NCBI RefSeq assembly: GCF_018135625.1 | Contig: NZ_CP073078.1 | Coordinates: 310,001 to 374,000 of the forward strand | Source: Phenylobacterium montanum | GTDB taxonomy: Bacteria; Pseudomonadota; Alphaproteobacteria; Caulobacterales; Caulobacteraceae | DNA length: 64,000 bases | Reading direction: 5' to 3' | Part shown: positions 33,344-43,216 of the stretch, in pieces | Layout of the letters: each line of letters starts with the position of its first letter | Numbering within the stretch: the first letter of the stretch is position 1 | Notes under the pieces: generated by a model | What the model was told of the DNA's origin: nothing | What the model saw: the letters and a program-made list of their open reading frames with translations, nothing else | Databases searched by the model: none | Program-made: the position numbers and the translations under genes

Positions 33344-34777
33344 ATGGCTCGATCGACGAGCGACCCCGAGGTCGCGGAGCTGAACGCCCCTGAAATCGCC
33401 GAAGACCTGGAAGACCTGGCCCTCAGCGACGACTATGCGCTGAACCCCGAATTCGTCGAGATGGTGGTGGACGCGGCGGATCGTGGCGACATCGCCCGCC
33501 TGCGCGAGCTGATCGCCGCCCTGCACCCGGCCGACATCGCCGACCTGATGGGCTTCCTCTCCTCGGCCTATCGCGAGGTGCTGGCGCCGCTGCTGGACAC
33601 CGACACCCTGGCGGACGTGCTCTCCGAGCTGGAAGGCGCGGTCCGCGAGGATGTGCTCAGCCAGGTGACGCCCGAGGCCCTGGCGGAAGCCATCGGCGAG
33701 ATGGAGTCGGACGACGCCGCCGACGTGGTCGACGACCTGGGGGACGAGGTGCGTGGCCAGGTGCTGGCGGCCATGTCCGACGTCGACCGGGCTTCGGTCG
33801 AGGCTTCGCTGGCCTATGGCGAAGAGACCGCCGGCCGCCTGATGCAGCGCGAGGTGGTCGCCGCGCCGCAGTTCTGGACCGTGGGCCAGGCCCTGGACCA
33901 CGTGCGGGGCGCGGGCGAGGACCTGCCGGACCTGTTCTTCGACATCTACGTGGTCGACCCGCTCTACAAGCCCCTGGGCGCCGCCCAGGTCAGCCGTCTG
34001 ATCAAGAGCCGGCTGGACCAGCCCCTGTCCGAGATCATGGAGCCGGTCACCGAGATCCCGGTCGACATGGACCAGGAAGAGGTCGCCTACATCTTCGACA
34101 AGTACCACCTGATCTCGGCCCCGGTGGTCGAGGCGGGTGGACGGCTGGTGGGCCAGATCACGGTCGACGACATCGTCGGCGTCATCCAGGAAGAGAGCCA
34201 GGAAGACATGCTGGCCCTGGCCGGCGTGTACGACGCGGAAAAGGGCGCCTCGATCTTCGGCGTCACCCGCTCGCGCTTCTGGTGGCTGCTGGTCAACCTC
34301 GGTACGGCGATCCTGGCCTCCAGCGTGATCGGCGTGTTCCAAGGCTCGATCGCCAAGCTGGCGGCCCTGGCGGTGCTGAACCCGATCGCCGCCTCCATGG
34401 GCGGCAACGCCGGCACCCAGACCCTGACCGTGGCGGTGCGGGCGCTGGCGACCAAGGAGCTGAACGCCGCCAACCTCCTGGCCACGGTCTGGCGCGAGAC
34501 GGCGGTCGGCCTCTTGAACGGCGTCGCCTTCGCCTTGGTCATGGGCCTGGTCACCTTGGTCTGGTTTCATGATCCGACCATGGCGGTGGTGGCGGGCCTG
34601 GCCATGATCATCAACCTGTTCGCCGCGGCGGTGGCGGGGATCCTCTTGCCGCTGGCCATGGAGAAGATGGGATTCGACCCGGCCGCCGCGACCGTCGTAT
34701 TCCTGACCACCGTCACCGACTGTGTCGGCTATTTCAGCTTCCTTGGCCTGGCGACCCTGCTGTTGCTCCGCCACTGA
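33344..34777 (+). CDS. mgtE: MgtE-type magnesium transporter
   Basis: The 477-residue protein has the MgtE order of domains. A helical N-terminal domain reads LIAALHPADIADLMGFLS. A pair of CBS domains covers about residues 155-280, and a five-helix transport domain contains NPIAASMGGNAGTQTLTVAV. The cytosolic domains sense magnesium and close the pore at high concentration. Length fits. It follows tRNA-Leu by 54 bp. Confidence 0.95.
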   Translation: MARSTSDPEVAELNAPEIAEDLEDLALSDDYALNPEFVEMVVDAADRGDIARLRELIAALHPADIADLMGFLSSAYREVLAPLLDTDTLADVLSELEGAVREDVLSQVTPEALAEAIGEMESDDAADVVDDLGDEVRGQVLAAMSDVDRASVEASLAYGEETAGRLMQREVVAAPQFWTVGQALDHVRGAGEDLPDLFFDIYVVDPLYKPLGAAQVSRLIKSRLDQPLSEIMEPVTEIPVDMDQEEVAYIFDKYHLISAPVVEAGGRLVGQITVDDIVGVIQEESQEDMLALAGVYDAEKGASIFGVTRSRFWWLLVNLGTAILASSVIGVFQGSIAKLAALAVLNPIAASMGGNAGTQTLTVAVRALATKELNAANLLATVWRETAVGLLNGVAFALVMGLVTLVWFHDPTMAVVAGLAMIINLFAAAVAGILLPLAMEKMGFDPAAATVVFLTTVTDCVGYFSFLGLATLLLLRH

Positions 34778-34856
34778 ACAGCCTTTGCTGTCGGCCCCTA
34801 TCTTGCCGAGTCCGAAGCGCATGCGCCTTGCCACGTGCCAGATTGGGTCAAGCCGA

Positions 34857-35942
34857 GTGACGATTGCTCAAAGCCAGGTCTCGCAAGCGGGACTCGCGCT
34901 CCTGATGGAGTTCGAGGGCTATCGCCGCCGCGCCGCGCGCCTGGCCGATGGGCGCTGGACCATCGGCTATGGCCACACGCTGAGCGCGCGCGAAGGGGCG
35001 GAGGTCAGCGAGGAAGACGCCAAAGCGCTGCTGGTCTATGACCTGCGCGGCGTGGCCGCGGTGCTGGAAGACCTGGTCTTTACGCCGCTGAACCAGAACC
35101 AGTTCGACGCTTTGGCCTGCTTCGCCTTCAACATCGGCGTCGAGAATTTTCGTCACTCGGCCGTGCTGAAGCTGGTCAACGAGGGCTATCTGCTGCAGGC
35201 GGCCTACGCGCTGGAGCACTGGCGCCGCGCCGAGATCGACGGCGAGGTGCTGGTGGTCGACGGCCTGGTGCGGCGTCGTGCTGCGGAAAAGGCCCTGTTC
35301 CTCACCCCGATCGGCGGCTGGACTCCGGCCCCCAGCGCGGTCGTTCCGCCGCAGCTGGATCATGAGCCCGGCCACCACGGCCTGAACAGCCACACGGTCG
35401 ATCTGCACGCCGACTTGACTGGCGAGATCGCCCGTGTCGAGCGCCTCGGCGCCCCGCCGCCGCTCGATCCGACGCCGATCCTGGCCTCGATCTTCTCGCC
35501 CGAGGCGGACGCCGTCGAGCCGTTCCCTGGAACCCCGCAGACGGAACCCAGGCCGCTGGCCGAGACGGTCGCCGCGGCCCTTGCCGAATTGCCGCCGATC
35601 GCGCCGGCCCCGGCCTTGCCCCCACCCACGCAGCAGGCGCCGCCGCAGCTGGAGGCGGAGCTCCTCGCAGATAGCCGCCGGCCGCCGGTTAGGGCCCAGT
35701 TCGCCGAATTCGACTACGCGGTGGCCGAGATCGAGCGCGGGAGCCATTGGTCCTGGATCGGCCTGGGCCTTCTGGGCGTGGCGGTGTTCGCCGTCTCGCT
35801 GTTCTGGGCCCTCAGCGCCAGGGGCCAGGCCGGACCGTTCAGCCCGCAGGTGATCGGAACCCTGATGGCGCTAGCCGGGGTCGCCTGCGTGGTCTGCGCC
35901 GTCTATTCGCTGGTCCAGGCCTATCTCGGCCGGGACGACTGA
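34857..35942 (+). CDS. GH24 lysozyme-like domain protein with C-terminal membrane anchor
   Basis: From a GTG at 34857 the product has 361 residues. The first 150 are a phage-type lysozyme domain with the catalytic set E20 (MEFEGYR), D31 and T35 (WTIGYGH), plus FDALACFAFNIGVENF. Then come a long Pro/Ala-rich linker and two C-terminal membrane helices (WSWIGLGLLGVAVFAVSLFW and VIGTLMALAGVACVVCAVYS). No signal peptide is seen, so topology is unusual; an ATG at 34821 is an alternative start. It is not in a prophage context. It may be a domesticated, membrane-tethered peptidoglycan enzyme. Confidence 0.8.
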   Translation: MTIAQSQVSQAGLALLMEFEGYRRRAARLADGRWTIGYGHTLSAREGAEVSEEDAKALLVYDLRGVAAVLEDLVFTPLNQNQFDALACFAFNIGVENFRHSAVLKLVNEGYLLQAAYALEHWRRAEIDGEVLVVDGLVRRRAAEKALFLTPIGGWTPAPSAVVPPQLDHEPGHHGLNSHTVDLHADLTGEIARVERLGAPPPLDPTPILASIFSPEADAVEPFPGTPQTEPRPLAETVAAALAELPPIAPAPALPPPTQQAPPQLEAELLADSRRPPVRAQFAEFDYAVAEIERGSHWSWIGLGLLGVAVFAVSLFWALSARGQAGPFSPQVIGTLMALAGVACVVCAVYSLVQAYLGRDD

Positions 35943-35987
35943 GGCTGCGGCTTTCCGCCTGGGCAGGGCGGTGCTAAGTCCCTGGCC

Positions 35988-37154
35988 ATGATCCCAAATC
36001 ACGGTCCCAACCTGGATTTCGGCCTCGGCGAGACCGCCGACCAGATCCGCGACGTCACCGCCAAGTTCGCCGCCGACCGCATCGCGCCGCTGGCGGCCGA
36101 GATCGACCAGTCCAACAGCTTCCCGCGCGCCCTATGGCCAGAGATGGGCGAGCTCGGCCTGCACGGGATCACCGTGGAGGAGGAGTGGGGCGGCCTCGGG
36201 CTCGGCTATCTCGAGCACGTAGTGGCGATGGAAGAAGTCTCGCGCGCCTCCGCCTCGATCGGACTGTCCTACGGCGCGCACTCGAACCTCTGCGTCAACC
36301 AGATCCGCCGCTGGGGCACGCCGGAGCAGAAGAGCCGCTATCTGCCGAAGCTGATCAGCGGCGAGCATGTCGGCGCCCTGGCCATGAGCGAGGCCGGCTC
36401 GGGCTCGGACGTGATCTCCATGAAGCTGCGCGCCGACAAGCGCGGCGACCGCTATGTCCTGAACGGCACCAAGTTCTGGATCACCAACGCCCCGCACGCC
36501 GACACCCTGGTGGTCTACGCCAAGACCGAACCGGACAAGGCCAGCCGCGGGGTCACCGCCTTCCTGATCGAGAAGGGCTTCAAGGGCTTCTCCTGCGCCC
36601 AGAAGCTGGACAAGCTCGGCATGCGCGGCTCGGACACGGGCGAGCTGGTGTTCGAGGACGTGGAGGTTCCGGAGGAGAACATCCTGGGGCCGCTCAATGG
36701 CGGCGCCGGTGTCTTGATGAGCGGGCTCGACTACGAGCGGGCGGTGCTGTCGGCTGGTCCGCTCGGCATCATGCAGGCCTGCCTGGACGTGGTTCTGCCC
36801 TACGTCCGCGAACGCAAGCAGTTCGGCCAGCCGATTGGCGCCTTCCAGCTGATGCAGGGCAAGGTGGCGGACATGTATGTCGCCCTGAGCTCCGCCCGCG
36901 CCTATGTCTATTCCGTGGCCCGGGCCTGCGACGCCGGCCAGACCACCCGTTTCGACGCCGCCGGCGCAATCCTCCTGGCCAGCGAGAATGCGGTGAAGGT
37001 GGCGCTGGAGGCCATCCAGGCCCTGGGCGGGGCCGGCTACACCAAGGACTATCCGGTCGAGCGCCTGTTGCGCGACGCCAAGCTCTACGACATCGGCGCC
37101 GGCACCAACGAGATCCGCCGCTATCTGATCGGCCGTGAACTGGTGGGGGGCTGA
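35988..37154 (+). CDS. ivd: Isovaleryl-CoA dehydrogenase
   Basis: The 388-residue acyl-CoA dehydrogenase fits the leucine-degradation enzyme. [19 protein letters not shown] and [20 protein letters not shown] are close to known isovaleryl-CoA dehydrogenases. The catalytic glutamate is E250 in [13 protein letters not shown], the position special to this subfamily. It passes electrons to ETF and then to the ETF-QO encoded at 18295. Other leucine genes are not in the window. Confidence 0.93.
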   Translation: MIPNHGPNLDFGLGETADQIRDVTAKFAADRIAPLAAEIDQSNSFPRALWPEMGELGLHGITVEEEWGGLGLGYLEHVVAMEEVSRASASIGLSYGAHSNLCVNQIRRWGTPEQKSRYLPKLISGEHVGALAMSEAGSGSDVISMKLRADKRGDRYVLNGTKFWITNAPHADTLVVYAKTEPDKASRGVTAFLIEKGFKGFSCAQKLDKLGMRGSDTGELVFEDVEVPEENILGPLNGGAGVLMSGLDYERAVLSAGPLGIMQACLDVVLPYVRERKQFGQPIGAFQLMQGKVADMYVALSSARAYVYSVARACDAGQTTRFDAAGAILLASENAVKVALEAIQALGGAGYTKDYPVERLLRDAKLYDIGAGTNEIRRYLIGRELVGG

Positions 37155-37157
37155 GGT

Positions 37158-37571
37158 TTGCATAGGTGGAGCGCGTTGGCGCTGGCGGCGGGGCTTCTGG
37201 CGTCGGGGGCGGCTGCCGCCGCGCCGCATCACGGCGCCTGTCAGGTCGGGCAGGCCCGGAGCATGGCCAGCCTCTATTTCGGCCTGTCGATCAAGGGCGC
37301 GCCGGACCTGACCGACGAGCAGTTCGCCGACTTTCTGGATCGGGAGGTCTCGAGCCGCTTCCCCGACGGACTGACCGTGCTGGCCGCCCAGGGCCGTTGG
37401 CGGTCCGACAGCGGCAAGATGGTCAAGGAGCCGTCCAAGCTGGTGCAGATCGTGCTGTCCGGCAAACCGGACGACCTGGCCAAGCTGGATGCTGTCCGCG
37501 AGGCCTATAAGCGCGAGCACCATCAGGAATCGGTGCTGGAAGTGATCGAGAAGACCTGCGCGGCCTTCTGA
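37158..37571 (+). CDS. DUF3574 periplasmic protein
   Basis: From a TTG 3 bases after the dehydrogenase stop, the 137-residue product has a signal peptide (LALAAGLLASGAAAAAP) and the DUF3574 signatures LYFGLSIKGAPDLTDEQFAD, FPDGLTVLAAQGRW and QESVLEVIEKTC. Function of the family is unknown. Confidence 0.82.
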   Translation: MHRWSALALAAGLLASGAAAAAPHHGACQVGQARSMASLYFGLSIKGAPDLTDEQFADFLDREVSSRFPDGLTVLAAQGRWRSDSGKMVKEPSKLVQIVLSGKPDDLAKLDAVREAYKREHHQESVLEVIEKTCAAF

Positions 37572-37573
37572 GG

Positions 37574-38332
37574 TCAGCTGAGCCGCTCGGTTCCTTCGGC
37601 TACGGTGACGATTTCGACGCCCTTCGCGAGCGCGGCTTCGACCAGCCCGGCCAGGGCCTTGGGCGTGCAGCCCCACTGGGAAGGCCGGTCGGCCACATCG
37701 TGGGTGTTCAGGATCAGCCAGGCCTTGCGCGCGGCGGCCAGATCCAGCCAGCGGAGCGCCCGCGCCTCTGCGCCGAGGCCCTCGACGCCGATCGACGGCG
37801 CCTGGTTGAGGTCGGCGCCGCTTTCTACCAGTCCCGGGTGCAGCGCCCGCAGCAAGGCGAAGCGGCCGCCGAGCGCCCGTTTCGCGGCCAGCGCAACATC
37901 GCCATAGGGATAGGCGAAGGTCCGGGGGGCAGGCGCGCCCCAGGCGGCCAGGGCGTCTGCGTTGCGCTCGGTTTCGGCAAGGACCATGGCCGCCTCGGCC
38001 TGGCCGCAATCGACGTGGGAGTAGGTGTGGCAGCCCAGTTCATGGCCGGCCTGCGACAGAGCGACCAGCTCACAGGCGCTGGCATAGCGTCCCATCGGTC
38101 CCTGTCCCGAGGCGAGCGCGGCCGACACATAGAACGTGCCGCGGGCGCCGTGTTCGGCCAGGATGCGCGCCCCGAGGTCGGCGGCGCTGGCCGGCGCATC
38201 GTCGAAGGTGAAGGAGACCATGGCGCGCGGCAAGTTCGCCCGGGCGGGCCGGCGCTGCATCAGACGGACGACACGGCGGCGCAGCTTGCCCTTCAGCGAG
38301 GGGTCGGCGCGGTAGGCTTCGGTCTCAGCCAT
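37574..38332 (-). CDS. hfsH: Holdfast polysaccharide deacetylase (NodB domain), HfsH-like
   Basis: The 252-residue product (ATG at 38332) is a NodB-family deacetylase. The catalytic aspartate pair is in FTFDDAP (44-45), and zinc histidines H102 and H106 are in CHTYSHVDC. The protein has no signal peptide, as in Caulobacter HfsH, which removes acetyl groups from holdfast sugars. Its ATG overlaps the stop of the glycosyltransferase gene (ATGA), placing it last in a four-gene operon. The order matches hfsEFGH. Confidence 0.88.
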   Translation of the reverse strand: MAETEAYRADPSLKGKLRRRVVRLMQRRPARANLPRAMVSFTFDDAPASAADLGARILAEHGARGTFYVSAALASGQGPMGRYASACELVALSQAGHELGCHTYSHVDCGQAEAAMVLAETERNADALAAWGAPAPRTFAYPYGDVALAAKRALGGRFALLRALHPGLVESGADLNQAPSIGVEGLGAEARALRWLDLAAARKAWLILNTHDVADRPSQWGCTPKALAGLVEAALAKGVEIVTVAEGTERLS

Positions 38333-39264
38333 CACACCGCCTCGGCGTAGAGCGCGGCGCGGTAGAGGCGCATGGCCAGGGCGCGGGAAGCCAGCGGCGC
38401 GGCTTCGGTCAGGGCGAAGGCCTTGAGCAGGGGGCGCCACAGGCCGCGCAAGGGCAGCCGCTTCAGCGCGCGGGCCGCCCGGTAGCTGGGATAGGCGCTG
38501 ACGATCTCGCGGTGGCCAGAGACCACGCGGGCGAAATTGGCGGCGGACTGCTCGTATTTGCGGGCCATCGCCGGCGCCGCGTCGAGCCCCAGATGGGTCG
38601 CGGTATTGGCGATGTGCAGGATGGGATGGCGCCGGGTGACCCGCATGGCCCATTCGACATCCTCCCAGCCCCAGCCGGAAAAGCTCTCGTCGAAGGCTTC
38701 GCTGTCGAACACGTCCCGCCGCACCAGCAGGTTGGAGGTGAAGACATGCTTCTCCGGCGCCTTGCAGCGCGCCTCGACCGGAGCGCAGTCGCTGGCCAGG
38801 GCCATCTGGCGGTGCAGGGCGTGCTCGCGGCGGCGGGGAGCCTGATCCAGGGAGAAGCCGCCGAAGGCCACGGCGGGCGCGTCCTTTTCGATCAGCTCCA
38901 GGTAGGTTTGCAGGAACAGGGGGCTGTCCGGCAGCATGTCGCTGTCCAGAAACAGCAGCCAGCGCCCGCGTGCGGCCTGGGCCAGCCGGTTTCTTCCCTT
39001 GGCGCGGCCCAGGTTGACGCTTGAGCGGACGAAACGGGCGGGCAGGGACGATCCGCGGACGGCCTGTTCGACCCGATGGGCCAGAACATCGTCGCCCGTC
39101 CCGTCATCGAGCAGCACCGCCTCGACGGCATCCGCCCTGTCGCGAACCTGATGCTCCAGGGCGGCGATCAGCGCGCAGGGATCGTCGCGCAGGAACGGGA
39201 TCAGCACCGTTAGCGTCGGGTTGGCGTTGTTCCAGCGCGCGCTGGCGGTCTGCGTCTCGCTCAT
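38332..39264 (-). CDS. hfsG: Family 2 glycosyltransferase, HfsG-like
   Basis: The 310-residue protein is a GT-A glycosyltransferase. The N-terminal strand is LTVLIPFLRDDPCALIAALE, the metal-binding DSD is at 107-109 (LLFLDSDML), and the acceptor region is FSGWGWEDVEWAMR. HfsG adds sugars to the lipid-linked holdfast repeat. It overlaps the flippase gene and the deacetylase gene by 4 bases each. Confidence 0.88.
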   Translation of the reverse strand: MSETQTASARWNNANPTLTVLIPFLRDDPCALIAALEHQVRDRADAVEAVLLDDGTGDDVLAHRVEQAVRGSSLPARFVRSSVNLGRAKGRNRLAQAARGRWLLFLDSDMLPDSPLFLQTYLELIEKDAPAVAFGGFSLDQAPRRREHALHRQMALASDCAPVEARCKAPEKHVFTSNLLVRRDVFDSEAFDESFSGWGWEDVEWAMRVTRRHPILHIANTATHLGLDAAPAMARKYEQSAANFARVVSGHREIVSAYPSYRAARALKRLPLRGLWRPLLKAFALTEAAPLASRALAMRLYRAALYAEAV

Positions 39265-40712
39265 GGCGTCGCCATTCTGGCCTGGAGCATCCGGCCGACG
39301 CGCATGGCCTGGTCGCGTAGCCCGCCGACATCGAGCGCGAGGGCGAGGCCGCCATAGACGACGGCGCCGAGGGCGGCTTTGGCGATCAGCTCCACGAGGC
39401 CGCCGCTTTCCGGAACCAGCCGTACGGCCGCAGCCATGCCGAGCGCCGCGAGGGTCGCCTTGGCGAAGGTCGCCCATGGGACCGGCAGGGGCAACACCAT
39501 ACGTCCGAGCGCGAACGAGGCGACGGCGCCGAGGCCGTAGCTGGCCAGGGTGGCCCACAGGGCGCCCTGGAGGCCGAAGCGGGGCACGAGCAGCAGGTTC
39601 AGCGCGAGGTTGGCCATCGCCGGCAGGGCCATGGCCAGCATCAGGAGCGGCGTGCGGCGGGCGAGGGTGAAGGCGGTGTGGAAATAGTAGACGGTGACGC
39701 CGGACAGGAAGGCGCTGGCGCCGATCCAGGGCGTCACCTGGGCCGCGCCGTCGCGCAGGGCCGGGCCGACCATCAGTCCGGCCAGGGGGCGGGCCACCAG
39801 GGCGAGGCCCACCGCCGCCGGAAGCGTCAGGGCGACCATCAGCGAGGCCTGCTCGTGCGCAACGCTGCGCAGGGCCTTCTCGCCGCCGCGTTCCAACGCC
39901 GCAACGGCGGCTGGGCCGCCGGCCATGCCCAGCCAGATGAACATCACGTCCAGGGTGCGGTTCGAGAGGCTGTAGCCGGCGTGATAGATCCCGACGCTGG
40001 TCTGGCCCAGGCAGGCGGCGAGGACGAAGCGATCGGTCGAGGCCAGCACCAGGGACAGGATCAGCGACAGCGACACGGGCAGGCCGTAGGCGGCGTAGAG
40101 ATTGATGCGGGCGCGTTCGAACCGGCCGCCGGGCGCCTGGCGCAGCTCTGCAGGCAGCGCCCAGATCAGGCAGACCGCCGCCGCCGCGCCGAGCCCGACC
40201 AGGGGCGCCGCGCCGCCCAGGCCGGCCAGGGCGAGGCCCGCGCCGACCAGGAACCCGCCTGCGGTTTGCGCCATGTCGATCATCGCTGCGCCCGAGACAT
40301 CCCCGGCTGCGCGCCGGCGTTCCTGGGCCAGCTTGAGCAGGCTGCGGACGAGGATGCTGGCGAGGCCGGCGCCGACCGCAAGCTTCAGCGCCGGCGCCAT
40401 GGGCCAGGCCCAGAGCACGGGAACTGCGACCAGCGGCAGGCCCAGCGCCAGGAGAGCGTAGGTTCGAAAGAGGGTGGCGAAGTGGTTCGGCAGGCGGCCG
40501 CCCTCGGCTTCGGCGGCGTAGAACCGGGCCATGGCCGCCTCCAGCCAGGTGAAGCAGAGCGTGTGGACCAGGCTCATTACGGAAAAAGCCAGGGCGTAGG
40601 CGCCATAGTCCGCCGGCGACAGCACACGGGTAAAGACCACGATGGTCAGAAGGCCGACCACGCCCTGGACGATATTGACCGGCAGATAGCCGACGACGCC
40701 GCGCCAGAACAT
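39261..40712 (-). CDS. hfsF: Wzx-type polysaccharide flippase, HfsF-like
   Basis: The 483-residue, roughly 12-14-helix protein belongs to the polysaccharide flippase family (MVF superfamily). Recognisable stretches are VVFTRVLSPADYGAYALAFS near the N-terminus and GVTVYYFHTAFTLARRTPLL later. It would move the undecaprenyl-linked holdfast repeat unit across the inner membrane. It starts 14 bp after the HfsE-like gene. Confidence 0.88.
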   Translation of the reverse strand: MFWRGVVGYLPVNIVQGVVGLLTIVVFTRVLSPADYGAYALAFSVMSLVHTLCFTWLEAAMARFYAAEAEGGRLPNHFATLFRTYALLALGLPLVAVPVLWAWPMAPALKLAVGAGLASILVRSLLKLAQERRRAAGDVSGAAMIDMAQTAGGFLVGAGLALAGLGGAAPLVGLGAAAAVCLIWALPAELRQAPGGRFERARINLYAAYGLPVSLSLILSLVLASTDRFVLAACLGQTSVGIYHAGYSLSNRTLDVMFIWLGMAGGPAAVAALERGGEKALRSVAHEQASLMVALTLPAAVGLALVARPLAGLMVGPALRDGAAQVTPWIGASAFLSGVTVYYFHTAFTLARRTPLLMLAMALPAMANLALNLLLVPRFGLQGALWATLASYGLGAVASFALGRMVLPLPVPWATFAKATLAALGMAAAVRLVPESGGLVELIAKAALGAVVYGGLALALDVGGLRDQAMRVGRMLQARMATP

Positions 40713-40726
40713 CGGATGCAGCCTCC

Positions 40727-42262
40727 CTAGCGCGCGACTTTGCGGTCGCCCAGAAGGCAGGGCAGGGTCATCAGCATGATGTAGAGATCGAACCAGAACG
40801 ACTGGCGCTCGATATAGGCGATGTCGAGCTCGACCCGCCGGCGCACCAGTTCGGGGGTGTCGACCGGGCCGCGGGAGCCGTTGATCGCGGCCCAGCCGGT
40901 CATGCCCGGCTTCATGCGATGGCGGTGGGCGTAGTGGGCCACCAGGGAGGCCGAGGTCGCTTCGCCGGTCTTCATGCCGGGCGCGTGGGGGCGGGGCCCG
41001 ACGAGGGACATTTCGCCCGATAGCACGTTGAACAGCTGAGGCAACTCGTCGAGGCTGGTGCGGCGGATGAAGCGGCCGACCCGGGTTATGCGCGGATCGT
41101 CCAGGCGCACCTGCTTCACGGCTCGCGAGTCGCGCTGGTCGTGACGCATGGAGCGAAACTTCAGGACCACGAATTCCTCGTTGTTGAAGCCCTGGCGCTT
41201 CTGGCGAAAAAACACCGGCCCCGGGCTGTCCAACTTCACCGCAAGGGCGATGACCGCCATCAGCGGCGCAGCGAGGGCCAAGGCCAGCGTCGCAAACATC
41301 AGATCCTGGACGCGCTTGGCCATGACCCGCCGGTAGCGTATGCGCACGCCTGACAGCCGGGCCAGGGGCAGGTCCACCAGACGGTCCAGTCGCTGATCCG
41401 TCACATCGGGAGCGCTCTGGTCGAGCAGCAGGGTGATGTCGTTGGGCAGGATATCAAGGCGCTCGACCAGGCGCCGCACGCGATCCTGGGCGCTCGCGGT
41501 GACCGTGATCACCACCCGGTCGACATAGGGCATGATCCGATGGCCGATCAGGGCCTCGGTGTCGCCCAGCACCGGCACGCCGCCGATGGCCGCCGGGGCG
41601 CGGGCGTGGCGATCATCGAAGATGCCGAGGACGGCGATGTCGCCGCCAGCCGCGGCGCGCTCGATCAGCAAACGGGCGTTTTCGGTCGCGCCGACCACCA
41701 CTACGTTCTGAACCAGATGTCCCAGCCGCCGCCAGCGCCGCACCAGGGCCATCCAGACGCTGTGGGCCGCCGGCAGGACACACAGGGTCAGGCCGGCCTG
41801 CAGCAGGACCGCCTGGCGCATGTCGGGCGCGGCATGGACAAGGGCCAGGCAGGCCGTGGCGATGGCGGCGGCGAGCATAACGGTCAGAGCGACCCGGGCC
41901 AGATGCTCGCGCCGCTTCTCGCGCTTGCGGAACGCGTAGACGCCGCCGGTCGCCAGCAGGGTCGCAGTCATAAGGGCGAAGGCGATCGAGGTCGCGGCCA
42001 CGCTGAAGGCGACAGCGCCTGCGGGCGTGGACAGGCTGATCGCAGCCGCCGCCAGAACGGCCAGGATCACTGCGTCGACCGCGCGGAAGACGTAGAATAC
42101 GGCGAAACCGCGCAGCCGCCTGCGCGTGGAGACCAGCCGTTCGGGGCGCATGGGGCCGCGTCGTTCGATTCGGGGCCGGTCGACGTCGACAACCGGGTCG
42201 ACGGCCGCCTCGCCCGCATCGTGCTCGATCGGCGGACGCTGGTGCAGGGCGGACGGGATCAT
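40727..42262 (-). CDS. hfsE: Polyprenyl glycosylphosphotransferase, HfsE-like
   Basis: The 511-residue protein starts holdfast repeat assembly by moving a sugar-1-phosphate to undecaprenyl phosphate. N-terminal membrane helices (about residues 55-160) are followed by a Rossmann-like region and a C-terminal bacterial sugar transferase domain with VFFRQKRQGFNNEEFVVLKF, RRTSLDELPQLFNVLSGEMS and LVGPRPHAPG. C. crescentus has several such enzymes (HfsE, PssY, PssZ), but the gene order with a flippase, GT2 and deacetylase fits HfsE. Confidence 0.87.
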   Translation of the reverse strand: MIPSALHQRPPIEHDAGEAAVDPVVDVDRPRIERRGPMRPERLVSTRRRLRGFAVFYVFRAVDAVILAVLAAAAISLSTPAGAVAFSVAATSIAFALMTATLLATGGVYAFRKREKRREHLARVALTVMLAAAIATACLALVHAAPDMRQAVLLQAGLTLCVLPAAHSVWMALVRRWRRLGHLVQNVVVVGATENARLLIERAAAGGDIAVLGIFDDRHARAPAAIGGVPVLGDTEALIGHRIMPYVDRVVITVTASAQDRVRRLVERLDILPNDITLLLDQSAPDVTDQRLDRLVDLPLARLSGVRIRYRRVMAKRVQDLMFATLALALAAPLMAVIALAVKLDSPGPVFFRQKRQGFNNEEFVVLKFRSMRHDQRDSRAVKQVRLDDPRITRVGRFIRRTSLDELPQLFNVLSGEMSLVGPRPHAPGMKTGEATSASLVAHYAHRHRMKPGMTGWAAINGSRGPVDTPELVRRRVELDIAYIERQSFWFDLYIMLMTLPCLLGDRKVAR

Positions 42263-42503
42263 TCGAACTCAGGCGATACGTTTCCTGGGATTGCAGGGTG
42301 TCAGGCCGGGATGAGGCTTCGGTTAACACCGTTTGCGATTTGCGGTCGCGGGCGACGGCGACAGGAATGCTCAAGCCGTGCGTTGCCCCGGCGAAAGGCT
42401 TCCGCTATGGAGACCCCACCTGTCGGACTGATTTGCGGGCCGCCTTCTCGGGCGCCGCAGGAAGATCGGCGGCGGTCGGGAGAAAACCCGAGCAAAAACA
42501 GAT

Positions 42504-42596
42504 GGTGACGTGGCCGAGTGGCTGAAGGCGGCGGTTTGCTAAACCGTTGTACGGTGTAAAGCCGTACCGAGGGTTCGAATCCCTCCGTCACCGCCA
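42504..42596 (+). tRNA. tRNA-Ser (anticodon GCT)
   Basis: A 93-nt type II tRNA has acceptor GGTGACG paired with CGTCACC, anticodon GCT in the loop TTGCTAA, a long variable arm and an encoded CCA. It is directly followed by an integrase remnant, as expected for a tRNA used as an attachment site. Confidence 0.95.
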
Positions 42597-42603
42597 GTTT
42601 TTC

Positions 42604-43200
42604 TCAATGAAATGAGGAGCTTACTGGTTTTCCCGCCGCCGGGGACAATTCGGGGACAATTCCACGCATCACGTCGTTGAGCTTCTCCCGCTCGGTGCCC
42701 TTGTCGGCCCCCTCGATCCACCGCGCGTAGGTGTTCAAGGTGGTCGTGACCTTGGCGTGGCCGAGCTGCTTGGCGATGTAGGCGACGTTCACGCCACCCA
42801 TCAGGGCGAGGGAGGCGAACGTGTGCCTGGCCTGATATGCGTCACGCTGCCTCAGCCCCAGCGCACGGAGGGACGGGTTCCAGTAGCGCCGCCGCTGGAC
42901 CTGCTCATCAGCCCAGGCGACGCCCGTGTTCGGGTTCTGGAAGATCTCGGCGTCGTCGCCCTTCATGAAGCTGTGCTGCTTCTGAGCCTTCAGCGCCACC
43001 AGGGCGGGGTCGGACAGCTCGATGTGCCGCACCTTGTTGGTCTTGGTGTCTTTCTCTTCCCAGTCGACGCGCGCTCGCTCGACACGGATCCCGGTCGCAC
43101 CAGCGGGTAGAAACCCGCCTTGGTCGGGACTGGAAACTCTTCGATCCCGCCGCGTGGGTTTTTGCGTTTGATGGTCGGTTCATTCCGGCGACGGAATGTG
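42604..43200 (-). pseudogene. Remnant of a tRNA-Ser-associated tyrosine integrase
   Basis: The minus-strand frame ends 8 bases from tRNA-Ser and carries the C-terminal half of a phage-type integrase: KTNKVRHIELSDPALVALKA, YQARHTFASLALMGG, YIAKQLGHAKVTTTLNTYAR with the catalytic tyrosine. The catalytic arginine I region (TGLR-SE) and the N-terminal arm and core-binding domains are missing. The sequence upstream of about 43,108 continues in a different frame (KRKNPRGGIEEFPVPTKA), so there is a frameshift or deletion junction. It cannot be a working recombinase. Confidence 0.82.
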
Positions 43201-43216
43201 GCACCGCTTTCGAACG

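Noticed and set aside
34857-35942. Prophage, because of a phage-type lysozyme
   Set aside because: Neighbours are mgtE and isovaleryl-CoA dehydrogenase, with no phage structural, holin or integrase genes.
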